DNA of 64,000 bases from Tritrichomonas musculus (GCA_039105265.1 JAPFFF010000036.1:1-64000); one strand, 5' to 3'. Counted from the first letter of the stretch, positions 38,622 through 48,783 are shown. Numbers and translations: made by a program. Notes: generated by a model from the letters alone, not told the origin.

Positions 38622-40415
38622 TCATGGGCGGTCAAAGAATCTGACCAAATGCTGACCAGGTACAACCATAGTATTAATCGATTTTCTTAATGACGATGGG
38701 ATCATGATTATACTTCTTTCGCATTCATTAAAAGTTGATGATATTGATTCCAATTTAGATTCTTCAGAAATTTCAATCATTTGAAGATTCTCGCAATCAC
38801 AGAATGCATGTTTACATATTTTGGTTACTTTTGATGGAATAAAAATTGATTCAATTTTTGAATCTGAAAATGCAAATGGTTCAATTATTTGTAAATTAGA
38901 ATATGTTGGAATTTCAACTTTTGTAAGATTTCGGCAATCATAAAATGCATATTCACATATTTTTGTTACTTTTGATGGAATAAAAATTGATTCAATGTTT
39001 GAATCTGAAAATGCAAATGGTTCAATTGTTTGTAAATTAGAATTTGTTGGAATTTCAACTTTTGTAAGATTTTCGCAATCATAAAATACCCATTCACATA
39101 TTTTTGTTACTTTTGATGGAATAAAAATTGTTTCAATGTTTGACCATTTAAATGCTCTTGATTCAATTATTTGTAAATTAGAATTTGTTGGAATTTCAAC
39201 ATTTGTAAGATTGCTACAATAATAAAATGCATTTTCACATATTTTCGTTACTTTTGTTGGAATAAAAATTGTTTCAATGTTTGATCTTGAAAATGCATCT
39301 GATGAGATGATTTTGATATTTGATGGAATAGAAAATTTTTCGATATCGCGACGTACAAATAAAAGAGTGTCAAATTCATCATTATTTGAGTCACTTTTAC
39401 TTATTAAATACCTATCGTCTTCGAATTTGAATTGATCATTCGATGGTGAAATTATAATTTTTTTCAAATTGCCTGTTTCACAACACCATTCTTCTTTCAA
39501 TTCTCTTAAACTAGCTGGAAAATAAATTTCTTCGATTTTTGATCCTGAAAATGCATTCGATCCAATTGTTTGTAAATTAGAATTTGTTGGAATTTCAACT
39601 TTTGTAAGATTTCGGCAATCATAAAATGCATTTTCACATATTTTCGTTACTTTTGATGGAATAAAAATTGTTTCAATGTTTGATCTTGAAAATGCATAAG
39701 ATGATATAATTTTGATATTTGATGGAATAGAAAATTTTTTGATGTCACGACGTACAAATAAAAGAGTGTCAAATTCATCATTATTTGAGTCACTTTTACT
39801 TATTAAATATCTATCGTCTTCGAATTTGAATTGATCATTCGATGGTGAAATTATAATTTTTTTCAAGTTGTCTGTTCTATAACACCATCTTTCTTTTAAT
39901 TCTCTCAAATTCTCTGGGAAATAAACTTCTTCGATTCTTGAATCACAAAATGCATTTTTGTAAATAGTTTTAACTGCAGAATCTTCTGAAAATTTGATCG
40001 TTTTGATATTAAGACCAGTTCGATAAATGCTAGTGATCAAGTATTCGGTCGAGTTGTGTTCAACTGTTCGTGGAATAATAAGTTCTTCAATATCATCGTA
40101 AGCATTGAATAGTGATGCTGTTTCATTTGTTGAGTCGATTTTGAATGTAAGTCCTTCCCTTGATTTTTCAATCGTTTCACTCAGTAATATTTTAATCAAT
40201 TCGAGGTCGCCGGTTCTGCATGCATTATGTAGATCAAATCCAATTTCATCGAATTCGTCTTTTGAACGAATTTTATTATAGGTTGTGAAAAGTTCGAGAA
40301 TTTCTTTCTTCTTTTCTTTAGATGACTCTCTCATCATGTCTTCTTCATATTCTTCAATTGGAATTTGGAAAAATTTCGAATTTATTGTCGATTTTTGTGT
40401 GTGTTTTCCTTCCAT
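38622..40415 (-). CDS. Ankyrin-BspA LRR protein, 597 aa, with internal duplication
   Basis: Begins with an ATG. Residues about 1-70 are charged and helical; residues 60-85 hold an ankyrin repeat (DLHNACRTGDLELIKILL). From about residue 90 the BspA-like LRRs begin (SNIETIFIPSKVTKICENAFYDC). A module of about 120 residues, containing ELKE.WC, KKIIISPSNDQFKFEDDRYLISK and TLLFVRRDI, occurs twice almost identically, showing internal duplication. A similar [19 protein letters not shown] module sits in the C-terminus of the vWA-ubiquitin protein at 44978. No membrane anchor is seen; it is likely an intracellular scaffold. Confidence 0.88.
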   Translation of the reverse strand: MEGKHTQKSTINSKFFQIPIEEYEEDMMRESSKEKKKEILELFTTYNKIRSKDEFDEIGFDLHNACRTGDLELIKILLSETIEKSREGLTFKIDSTNETASLFNAYDDIEELIIPRTVEHNSTEYLITSIYRTGLNIKTIKFSEDSAVKTIYKNAFCDSRIEEVYFPENLRELKERWCYRTDNLKKIIISPSNDQFKFEDDRYLISKSDSNNDEFDTLLFVRRDIKKFSIPSNIKIISSYAFSRSNIETIFIPSKVTKICENAFYDCRNLTKVEIPTNSNLQTIGSNAFSGSKIEEIYFPASLRELKEEWCCETGNLKKIIISPSNDQFKFEDDRYLISKSDSNNDEFDTLLFVRRDIEKFSIPSNIKIISSDAFSRSNIETIFIPTKVTKICENAFYYCSNLTNVEIPTNSNLQIIESRAFKWSNIETIFIPSKVTKICEWVFYDCENLTKVEIPTNSNLQTIEPFAFSDSNIESIFIPSKVTKICEYAFYDCRNLTKVEIPTYSNLQIIEPFAFSDSKIESIFIPSKVTKICKHAFCDCENLQMIEISEESKLESISSTFNECERSIIMIPSSLRKSINTMVVPGQHLVRFFDRP

Positions 40416-42526
40416 TTTAGAATTTATATTTTATTTCTGAAAAAGTTTTTTTCTTATAAATACTCACAAAATAAAATTCAATTAAATTTCACAAATATTT
40501 CAGAGAATAACAGTCGCTTTTTTCAATTTTAAAAATAGAGATATAATATAATATGAAATGAATTTATCTATTTTTTTAAATTAATAAACATTATTTTTGA
40601 GGATAATATTTAAATAATGTTAATGGAATGGAATTTGGCTGAAGTGAATCACATTTATCAAATGCAGATTTATATATACATGTTACTGATAGAAGTTCTA
40701 TCGATTTTAAAAATATTGGTCCTATAAAAGCATTTTATCCGATAACAGAAATATATGAAGGAATCTTTTTTTAATAAAATATTTGCAGCAGCAAAATATA
40801 CCATTTTTTATTATAGATATCAAAAGAGGTGTTTTAAAAATCAACAGGCTTATTGAAAAATTATCAATAAAAGCATAATGTCCAATATAATTAACAAAAG
40901 ATGAAATCGTTATTGGACATTCAACTAAAAATTAAACACCAATTCGATTAAATGATGAAGGAAATTTTATTTTAGATAAGTATGAACCCTTACGAAAAGC
41001 TTCATATTCAATTGAAATTACTAAAAATGGAATTGCTATCTGCATTTAGCACCAATATTAAACATTGTGATTGACCAGTTATTTCTGATGCTATTAAGCA
41101 ATAAAATGAACTTTTGAAAGCTACCTTTAATATGAATGCAGATTAGATGGTTAAAAGCTTTTCAATTATTGAAGAACTTTCAGGTCAAGAAATTGTTTGT
41201 GTGTCAGACACATCAATTCACTTCCTGGCCTTAGCAAGGAAGGTTGCATTTTTGGACTTTTTTTATCTGGAAAAAAGCGAATAATAGAAGCTACTCAAAA
41301 GAGAGGGGGTTTCACTCAGGTGTCAAATCCGCTTTTCCATTAAATACGAGAATTTGAGAGTTGATAATTATATTTATATACTATTACATATATTTAATAA
41401 TAATAATACTAATTTCGTAAAAAAATATTTAATATTTATGAATATATATATGTTTAGTTATTTTATTTTTGAGAGAAAAACTGCTTTTTCTTCAGAAAAT
41501 TAACATCTTGATAGTGACTTAGATTTCTATACGATTTTATATCAGGTTTTTATATATTGTAATATCGATTGAAGATATTATATCCAAAATATTCTTCCAA
41601 ATCATATGGCCAATTTTTGTATATTTATGTTTTCAATTTTTATAAAATTTCTGATATCAGAATTTTTTTTTTTTTTGAATATGACATGTTAGATGAAATG
41701 ATTATTATCTCTATCAAAGCTTTACTGTTCTCCGCCTTTATTTTTAAATAGAGCCACTAAGTCTTTTTTAAAAAAATACCGACAATGTTTTGCTTTCAAA
41801 GAATAGCATTTTTTTGTCTAGTTATTATTAATTAAAAATAAGATTCTTAGATATCTCTTGAATTTTTATCATTTATAGAGCAAGCGTTAATAATAATGGT
41901 ATTATTTTACTCGGCGGCTTTTATCTATTGCCCTTTTACAAAATTACGAATTCTCTATCAAATATCTACTATTTTTAATCAAATGATTTAATTTATATAT
42001 GCAATTATTAATAAATATCTAAATAAACTGAATTATTCCAATATGTTAATTTTTATCGGAAAGATTTGTATAAATGCATTTGAAATAACTGCATTCCCAT
42101 TTATTTTTATTCAATAATAAACAATTCCATCAAATATTTGTATGTGGTTTTTTTTGACTCTTTTATACATCTTTTTTGTGTTAAATTGCTCATATTTTTC
42201 TTCTTCAAAACAAATTTCATCTCACATGTCCTTTTCAAAATGATCATATGTAATATTTCAAAATTGGCCATATGGAATAGATTAAAAATAATAAAAACCA
42301 ATTATCTGTCCATTAATAAAATAAATATTATAATTTTAGAAAAATCCTATAGAGATTTGCAGAGTGCTGCCCCTTCTCTCAAAAGTGCAAAAAGTTTTAA
42401 ACGTATTATTTTAGTATAAGTCGATAATGATTTTTATTATAAGCATCTAATCAACATATAGAACAGATTTCTTATGATTTAATGAATGACTATGATGATT
42501 ATCAAGATTTCTTTCTTGTGATTTAA
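40416..42526. other. Spacer containing a BspA relic
   Basis: Besides the relic at 40625-41050 (minus), no gene is seen. 41170-41345 holds short GC-richer stretches and imperfect palindromes. 41350-42520 is AT-rich with only short chance frames. Confidence 0.5.
40625..41050 (-). pseudogene. Decayed BspA-like LRR fragment
   Basis: Minus-strand translation, broken by stops and frame changes, still shows TpLRR pieces such as IPFLVISIEYEAFRKGSYL, KIKFPSSFNRIG, VNYIGHYAF and IPSYISVIG. It lies upstream of the intact ankyrin-BspA gene on the same strand and is probably an old paralogue. Confidence 0.55.
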
Positions 42527-43300
42527 CTAATCATTCCATTCCCATCCACTTAAAACATTTTCTTTTAATTCATCGACAAAATTATTCATGTCTTTTATGT
42601 CTAAATTTCTATCTTGATGAATTTCAATGAATCTTGTAAAAAAGTCATTGAAAACAGATTTTTTTTCATCATCGAACAAAATAAAATGGATACCAGAAGA
42701 TCCGCGGAGTTTATAATAATAAGCACGATCGTCATTTGTTATTTGTGTAGAAGTAAAAAGAGAAACAACAATTGACCAAAGATAATTCATTGTAATTAAC
42801 AAAATCTTGCTATTTTCCTCACTTTTTGTAAATAAATTAATATCAATGGCATTGTCAAGGTCAATAAAGCAAATATCGTTCGTATTCTTTGAAACCATAA
42901 TGTTATTTCCATTACAAATATCAGTAATAAGAATTTTTGCTTCATTGATTAAACGAGCATAGCCAATTAATATGTTTATTGCGACTTCTTTTCCATCTTT
43001 GATAGTTCCGTTTATGCAGTTTTTTGCTCGATGAATTTCCTTATTAATTGAAGGAAGTAAATCAAAACCATCAAAATATTTGTAGTAAATAATATCATCC
43101 ACTATTTTCAAAGGTTCGTTGACCAGTTTTCCAACAGAATTAAATGCCCGTTGATTAAACAAAAAATGCTTTTTCATTTCATCTTCTTTAAATATTTCAT
43201 TTTTCTTTAATACAATTCCTTTATTCTCTATTACTTTAACTTCATATTGTCCGCGTATATATATGCCTTCTTCTTGGTCAAAATTAAGTGTTTGTTCCAT
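42527..43300 (-). CDS. Small protein-kinase-like protein
   Basis: 257 aa from an ATG. The N-lobe is short and lacks a clear glycine-rich loop and VAIK lysine. The C-lobe has LITDICNGNNIMVSK, matching the catalytic-loop DxxxxN pattern, and CFIDLDNA, in the position of the DFG segment, as in divergent kinases and aminoglycoside-phosphotransferase-like enzymes. The rest fits a compact kinase C-lobe. It may be a pseudokinase or an atypical kinase. A separate, broken eukaryotic kinase N-lobe lies just upstream at 43384-43607. No signal peptide or membrane segment is seen. Confidence 0.65.
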   Translation of the reverse strand: MEQTLNFDQEEGIYIRGQYEVKVIENKGIVLKKNEIFKEDEMKKHFLFNQRAFNSVGKLVNEPLKIVDDIIYYKYFDGFDLLPSINKEIHRAKNCINGTIKDGKEVAINILIGYARLINEAKILITDICNGNNIMVSKNTNDICFIDLDNAIDINLFTKSEENSKILLITMNYLWSIVVSLFTSTQITNDDRAYYYKLRGSSGIHFILFDDEKKSVFNDFFTRFIEIHQDRNLDIKDMNNFVDELKENVLSGWEWND

Positions 43301-43355
43301 TTCAAAAATATTTATAAAAAAACGTTATTTGTCATTTAAAAAAAGTTAAGTTGGG

Positions 43356-43654
43356 GAAATGATACATGTTAACTGCATAAATAGAAACCAATTGTTTGAA
43401 TGATATAAGGAGAATTTATAAATGATATTATTTCCATTTCTCTCATAAAGAGTTTTAAATCTTTAAAATTTTTTATGGTTTCGTCATCGTCTTTATTAGA
43501 TCTAAATATCTTAAGGCCATAATATTGATTGTTCGTTTATCATAAACTTTATAAACATCTGTACTTGGTCCATGTGAAATCTGTTTTATTATTTTATAAC
43601 CATTCATATCATCTTGATTTAAGAATATATTATGCAGTTAACATGCATCATTTC
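43356..43654. repeat. 25-bp inverted repeat flanking a kinase fragment
   Basis: Arms 43356-43380 (GAAATGATACATGTTAACTG and on) and 43630-43654 match at 24 of 25 positions and are separated by 249 bp, which is almost exactly the kinase N-lobe fragment. No target duplication is obvious. Confidence 0.6.
43384..43607 (-). pseudogene. Ser/Thr protein kinase N-lobe fragment
   Basis: Minus-strand reading from an ATG at 43607 gives NGYKIIKQISHGPSTDVYKV, a glycine-loop and VYKV beta-2 strand, then YDKRTINIMALRYLDL with Arg in place of the ATP-binding Lys. After a frame change it continues as DDETIKNFKDLKLFMREMEI and INSPYIIQTIGFY, the alpha-C/beta-4 region. It ends there. It is a broken copy of a eukaryotic-type kinase gene, bounded by the 25-bp inverted repeat. 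Confidence 0.65.
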
Positions 43655-44153
43655 AAAGGAGAATAAAATAAAATAATTTTATCTTAATAAAAAAAGATAA
43701 AATAATATTTATTTTAAATGAATTAAAATCTACATTTTATTATTAATATGTAACTATTAAATAATAGATTAATTTGCATTATTGATCATTAAAAAAAATG
43801 CATATGAATATAATCAAAAACATTACGATTTTTATATGGTTAAAATCATGATCGTCATAGGTCATTATCCAGGTTAAGCTCATCCAATTTTTTCACAATG
43901 GAAGGAGGTTGACTCGAAAAAAAAGATAGAAATTTTAGCCAAATATGAAATTGATATATTTTTCATATTATCATGAGTAGAATAAAAATGCATAAATAAA
44001 TATTGAAAATAGTGCCTTTTTCATTTATCCAAAATAAGGGATCTATTGAAAAAGTGGAGCAGAAAAAAACGATATTCATATTTTTATGAAACTTTTTGAA
44101 TAAAATAATGTTCTTAAATTCTACATATAACTATCTTAATATTTTTTTGTTAA

Positions 44154-44393
44154 GGTACAAATCCAGTACGTTATTTTTTGAATAGGAGAACGTTTATTAT
44201 TTGAATAGTTGCATGTCTCTGAAAAAGTTTAAATTGACTAGGTTTGTTTTTGACACTTATTTTACAATTTAAATAAACATTATGACATGTTATATGAAAT
44301 GGATGAAAATAATCGTTTTTTATTTAACATGTCATTTTATTCTTCGAGAATGTCAAAAAAAATTGCGGTTACTAAACGTACTGGATTTGTACC
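44154..44393. mobile_element. 240-bp MITE with TTAA target duplication
   Basis: Terminal inverted repeats GGTACAAATCCAGTACGTT (19 bp, perfect) lie at both ends. TTAA flanks the element at 44150-44153 and 44394-44397. There is no coding capacity. TTAA duplication is the hallmark of piggyBac-type transposition, although other families also use it. Confidence 0.8.
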
Positions 44394-44515
44394 TTAAATA
44401 TCAAATAAAAAACATTTTTATTTAATAAAACATTTTTTTTAAAATTATTTATATATGTTATACTAAACAAATGCTTTTCAAACAATCATTTTTCTCATAA
44501 TTTTTTTTTTTTTAA

Positions 44516-44846
44516 GGGACCACTATCAAATTCTGTGTTAAAAATTCTATGAGTTATCACAAAATTAATTATCTTAAAAAAATTTATTTCTTGAGTATTT
44601 TTGCTATATTTTGGTATATATAAATTATAAAAATTATATATCATTTATTTCTATTCTTCTTTTAAGCCTATTCCCTTTTTTCAATAAAAATTTAAAAGTT
44701 GAGAGGATGTAAAAATTTTACATAAATGATCGGAATGGTGAAATTTTAAAGTTTTAAACTTTTTCCGAAATAATAACCATTGAATTTTATTTTCTATGAG
44801 TTTTTTCAATATTGAAATGTTTACAAAAAAATATGATAGTGGTCCC
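44516..44846. mobile_element. 331-bp MITE with TTAA target duplication
   Basis: Terminal inverted repeats GGGACCACTATCA (13 bp, perfect) are flanked by TTAA at 44512-44515 and 44847-44850. It is non-coding. It shares the TTAA target and the leading GG with the neighbour 120 bp away but has a different terminal sequence. Confidence 0.75.
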
Positions 44847-44977
44847 TTAAATATATAGTATACTTATTAATATATAATATGAAATAATATCAATTTTGCT
44901 ACTTTTCTCAATTAAAATCCAATACAGGAAATTCAAATAAAAATATTATAAAAAGTCGAAATTATTCATTTTTTATT

Positions 44978-47900
44978 TCAATGATTTTGATTAAAACTTG
45001 GAGGAACGGGGATATTTTGAATTGAAGTATCTTCAAAAGCATCTTTTTCGATATTTTGAAGTTTAGAATTGGGTTCAATTTCAACTTGCTTAAATTTATG
45101 ACATGAAGCAAAAGCGCATTTTCCAATGTGTGTCACATTTGAAGGAATTTTAATTTTTTCAATTTTTGAAGATGAAAAAGAAAAGGCTCCAATTTCTTCA
45201 ATGAAAGATGGAATTACAAGTTTTTCAACATCTCTTCGTACAAAAAGAATAGCATCGTATGTCTGGCTGTCTTCATTCTTTTTGCCAATGATCATTTTAT
45301 TATCAAGGGACAAAAAATGACAATTGTTTGGCATAATTGTCACATTTGTCAAATTTGGCGTTCCATTACACCAGCCTTCTTCAAGAAGAGACACTTTAGA
45401 TGGAATCATTAGTTTTTCAATTGAAGAGTCAGCAAATGCGTCCTTTTCAATGATTCGGACTTCAGAATCAAGAGGAAATTGAACAGATTTGATTGTATCT
45501 GAACCTTCAAATGCTCCAGAAGAAACAGTTGTTATTATGTATTCTTTATTGTTGTATAAAACCGATGTTGGAACATAAGCATTTTCAACATCAATTTTAT
45601 TTCCAATTAATTTTGCAGTTCTTTCTTCTTCATTCAATTCATAAATGAAATGATTAATTCTCACTTGTTTCAATGGAGCATTTGGAACATCATTTATTAT
45701 TTGTGAAATCTTAGAAATGAGCCTCATGACAACTTCCCAATTGACATCTGGATTGACTGTCTTCAAGTATTTCATTCCTTTCTTATATATGAGTGACCAC
45801 ATGTAAAAGCATTCTTTCATGCATTTGGACATGTAAATTAAACTTGCCATTGTTCCAATTATGACATCTTCACCGCAACTAAATGTTTGATTTAAGCACC
45901 ATTTTTGAACATTTTCAATGATTTCTCTAAATTTTGGAGAGTTCAACATTTGAGGAATCTTCTGCCAGCAGCCATTTACCATTTGCTCAGATACAATTGA
46001 AACCAAATCATTTGTATCTACAGATACAAAATTTCTTTGAGGATACTCAATTAAAGGCATGATAGGATTTGAATGCTTATTTGAATATAAAGTGTCTACA
46101 ACTGGAGTTGAATTTTTAGCTGCCAGTTCTGCTAAACTTTTTCTAGGGGCTAAACTATCAGTACTAAATCGAGCTGTTTGTTTAGTTCTTGCTCCACCTC
46201 GTAGTCGAAGAACTAAGTGTAGAACTGCTTTTCTAACTACTCCGTAGTCTTTAAGAGTATTTTCATTTTCTAATTGTTTTCCAGCAAAAATTAGTCTTTG
46301 CTGATCTGGAGGAATTCCTTCTTTTTCTTGGATTTTGGCTTTAATATCTTCAATTTTTTCATTTTGATTGACAAATAATGGTAACTTTTTACCTGTCAAT
46401 GTTTTGATATAAATTCTGAAGTTTTTTTGGCCCTCTTTCTTAATCAATGATTTTATTCTTTCTTTCTCTTCGTCTGATGTGTATTCTTGTGTGCCAATAA
46501 ATCCAGTATATGGCGTGAGAATTCCATATCCAATTGAGAGTTGTGTTATTACTGATACAACTTCATCTGTTTGTTCCAAATTCCTCAGATATTTGATGTT
46601 TTCATTATTAAACAAATACTCAAGACTTCTTTCTGCTCTCGAGTTCAAAGGCAATTTTTTCATCTGCACAATTGCTGGTTCTGAATTGCCTTCAATGTCA
46701 ATGATGATGTGAGTGTTGTCCTCAAATTCTTTGGTCGACTTGAAGTAGACTGTGGCAGGAATTCCAGGTGAGAATTGGTGATATGATAAAGGTGGCAAAA
46801 TTTCAACTGTCTCGTCATTTTCGATTGATATGTCAACTTTGCATAAACCATTCAAACTTTCTGACAGTTGATTGATCACTTTAGATCTCATGTCATCTCC
46901 AGAAAGAACGAAATCAACAAAACCATTTCCAGCTTTTCCGATTCCTTTAACAAGTTCTTTATCAACGCCATAACCGATTCCAATTGCACTGCTCATTGTT
47001 GTATCTGAGCTTCTTTGAACAATTGAGATGACTTCACTTGGATCAAACACACAACCGTCAGTCAGCACAAACACTCTTCGCAACTTGTTATTTTCTGACA
47101 AGCTGTTTGAAAAGACATAATTAAGTGGCTTTGAAAGAACTGTTCCTCTTAAATTAGCTTTCAAATCATTCGCCAACAACAATGCTGTGTTCGCATTTGC
47201 GTCTGTATATGGAACTGGCTTATCAAAAAGTGGAATGAATTGTGATCCAAACCGAATTACATTGAAATAGCACTTTTCTGGAAGTGACCTGATGAAAAAT
47301 GTCAAACACTGAGAAGCAAGTTCGATTTCTCTTCCTTTCATTGAACCAGAACAGTCGACAATGAAGATGAACTCTTCACCTGAATGGTCAATTAATTCAC
47401 CTTTGGTCGGAATGAACATCAAAGATCCGTATTTTCCGCAGCAAGTTGCAACCTGGCAAATTTTGTCTGAAAAAGTGGGCTGGTTCAAGTCAATCATGAT
47501 TGAAACAGTAGTTATCGATGGTTCCAATTTGTCAATAACATAGGTCAAATTTGAAAGGTCAATTGTACCGTCAGGATTTGAAGAAATCGAGTTTTCTTTC
47601 AATTGAAGGGATTGAAAATTGAGTGAAAATTGAAAATTTGAACACTTCATCACTTCATCATTTTCAGTTCCAGGATAAGTGAGAGGGAAGAAGAGGCCAA
47701 TACTGTTCTCCGATGTGTAAGTGACTGGAAGCTCGAAATTGACTGATATTGTAACAATCTGATCTGGTAAAATGTTTGGTATGTCGATACTAGCATATGA
47801 ATCGTCACCAACACCAAAAACTGCCTGCTCGTTGTTACTGACTTTTTGTTCAAAAATTTCTTTTGCTTCATTAACTTCCATTATCTTTATAATGAATGGA

Positions 47901-48118
47901 TTTTCATCGATTTTTGCTTGGAAATCATGTAGACATATGTTACTGTTTTCGTTTTTGCCAATTAAAAGTTTGAAATCGTCTAACTCAGAAGTTTGATTAA
48001 GAAATTTCATTTCAATTTTACCAGAAAAAAAAGAACCGTTGATTTCTCCTTCAATTTTTACTTGTGAAGGATCAATGATTTGTGAACTAAGATCACTTTG
48101 TGCTGAAAACAATGACAT
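44978..48118 (-). CDS. VIT-vWA-ubiquitin-histone H3 tail-like-LRR protein
   Basis: 1046 aa from the ATG at 48118 (an in-frame TTG upstream is ignored). The VIT domain spans about residues 10-140 and the vWA domain about 247-420, with an intact MIDAS (DCSGS at 255-259, GT at 325-326, LTDG). Ubiquitin-like residues 567-642 are exactly 76 long, about two-thirds identical to ubiquitin, keeping Ile44, Lys48 and the LRLRGG end, with Arg at position 63. Residues 643-673 read [18 protein letters not shown] and so on, which matches the histone H3 N-terminus without its Met. A helical domain with NGCWQ follows, as in other VIT-vWA proteins, then BspA-like LRRs from about 820. Deubiquitinase cleavage after GG would split the protein and expose an H3-like N-terminus (inference). 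No signal peptide is seen. The reading frame is unbroken. Confidence 0.93.
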   Translation of the reverse strand: MSLFSAQSDLSSQIIDPSQVKIEGEINGSFFSGKIEMKFLNQTSELDDFKLLIGKNENSNICLHDFQAKIDENPFIIKIMEVNEAKEIFEQKVSNNEQAVFGVGDDSYASIDIPNILPDQIVTISVNFELPVTYTSENSIGLFFPLTYPGTENDEVMKCSNFQFSLNFQSLQLKENSISSNPDGTIDLSNLTYVIDKLEPSITTVSIMIDLNQPTFSDKICQVATCCGKYGSLMFIPTKGELIDHSGEEFIFIVDCSGSMKGREIELASQCLTFFIRSLPEKCYFNVIRFGSQFIPLFDKPVPYTDANANTALLLANDLKANLRGTVLSKPLNYVFSNSLSENNKLRRVFVLTDGCVFDPSEVISIVQRSSDTTMSSAIGIGYGVDKELVKGIGKAGNGFVDFVLSGDDMRSKVINQLSESLNGLCKVDISIENDETVEILPPLSYHQFSPGIPATVYFKSTKEFEDNTHIIIDIEGNSEPAIVQMKKLPLNSRAERSLEYLFNNENIKYLRNLEQTDEVVSVITQLSIGYGILTPYTGFIGTQEYTSDEEKERIKSLIKKEGQKNFRIYIKTLTGKKLPLFVNQNEKIEDIKAKIQEKEGIPPDQQRLIFAGKQLENENTLKDYGVVRKAVLHLVLRLRGGARTKQTARFSTDSLAPRKSLAELAAKNSTPVVDTLYSNKHSNPIMPLIEYPQRNFVSVDTNDLVSIVSEQMVNGCWQKIPQMLNSPKFREIIENVQKWCLNQTFSCGEDVIIGTMASLIYMSKCMKECFYMWSLIYKKGMKYLKTVNPDVNWEVVMRLISKISQIINDVPNAPLKQVRINHFIYELNEEERTAKLIGNKIDVENAYVPTSVLYNNKEYIITTVSSGAFEGSDTIKSVQFPLDSEVRIIEKDAFADSSIEKLMIPSKVSLLEEGWCNGTPNLTNVTIMPNNCHFLSLDNKMIIGKKNEDSQTYDAILFVRRDVEKLVIPSFIEEIGAFSFSSSKIEKIKIPSNVTHIGKCAFASCHKFKQVEIEPNSKLQNIEKDAFEDTSIQNIPVPPSFNQNH
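46100..46192 (-). other. Histone H3 N-terminal tail-like segment, 31 codons
   Basis: Begins at the residue right after GG. Compared with canonical H3 residues 1-31, positions 1-8 are identical (ARTKQTAR), Lys9 is Phe, Ser10-Thr11 are kept, Gly12-Gly13-Lys14 are replaced, Ala15-Pro16-Arg17-Lys18 are kept, and Leu20-Ala21, Ala24-Ala25, Ser28 and Pro30 are kept. Lys4 is kept; Lys9, Lys14, Lys23 and Lys27 are lost. The histone fold is absent. Confidence 0.88.
46193..46420 (-). other. Embedded ubiquitin domain, 76 codons
   Basis: Starts [17 protein letters not shown], runs through [20 protein letters not shown] (near-identical to ubiquitin residues 27-46), and ends [10 protein letters not shown]. 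It has no Met1. Lys at 6, 11, 27, 29, 33 and 48 is kept; position 63 is Arg. Conserved cleavage-site residues mean ordinary ubiquitin hydrolases could recognise it. Confidence 0.95.
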
Positions 48119-48377
48119 ATATGAAATTAAAATTTTTATTTTTTTTCTCAAATTTTGAATATGTTTTCAAATCAAGAGGAGGTTCCTTTGTAAAGCTCTG
48201 AAGTATTTTCAAAGAAGAAATATGTGTAGGCCATCCAAGACTTTTTCCAGTTTTTTTATATTTAGATAGATTATTAATAACTATATATAATTTATTATTT
48301 AAAAAATCCAAATCATCAAAGATGAATTAGATAATTGCATTTTATTTTCAATAAAAAATAATTTGGGTAAAAAATGG

Positions 48378-48746
48378 TCATTTTGTCGAATTGATCCATC
48401 CTTGAAAACTAGGGTCTCTCATATCGTCATCATTATCTTCATAATCATTATCATCTCCATTTCCATTTCCATCAATAATAATGCCATTATTAATATCCAC
48501 CAATTGTCCTCCTTCAAAATTGCTCGTGCTTAATGCTAAACGTCCATTTTCAATTTTTTTTGCACGAATCTTTTTGAATGCACTTGTGATTACCATGCTC
48601 ATAATTCCTGAACCAAGAATAACCAAAATAACATTAAAAATACTTTTCATAAGCTCTGTTTGGTTTTCATAATATTTTTTCAAAAATTCATAAGCACTTT
48701 TCACTTCAATAAAGATATCTCCCGTTGTTTCTATTGGATGACTAGC
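48378..48746 (-). pseudogene. 3' remnant with one membrane segment and an acidic tail
   Basis: The open frame lacks an ATG at its start; the first in-frame ATG is at about 48650. It encodes YQFASHPIETTGDIFIEVKS, a helical KKYYENQTEL segment, and one membrane helix (SIFNVILVILGSGIMSMVIT). A basic stop-transfer follows (KKIRAKK), then an Asp/Asn-rich tail. This looks like the C-terminal end of a type I surface protein of trichomonads. No ectodomain is found upstream, so it is probably the remains of one. I do not recognise the family with certainty. Confidence 0.45.
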
Positions 48747-48783
48747 AAATTGATATCAAGAACCTCCATCATTTTCTGTTTAT

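Larger units (their letters stand above)
43301..44977. other. Intergenic region carrying a kinase fragment and two TTAA MITEs
   Basis: Apart from the listed inverted repeat with its kinase fragment and the elements at 44154-44393 and 44516-44846, the DNA is AT-rich and without a gene. Confidence 0.6.

Noticed and set aside
46100-46420. Assembly chimera joining a ubiquitin gene and a histone gene to the vWA gene
   Set aside because: The frame is continuous through all parts, the ubiquitin and H3-like sequences are diverged from canonical ones, and codon use matches the rest of the gene. An artefact would be expected to carry canonical sequences. It should still be confirmed with long reads.
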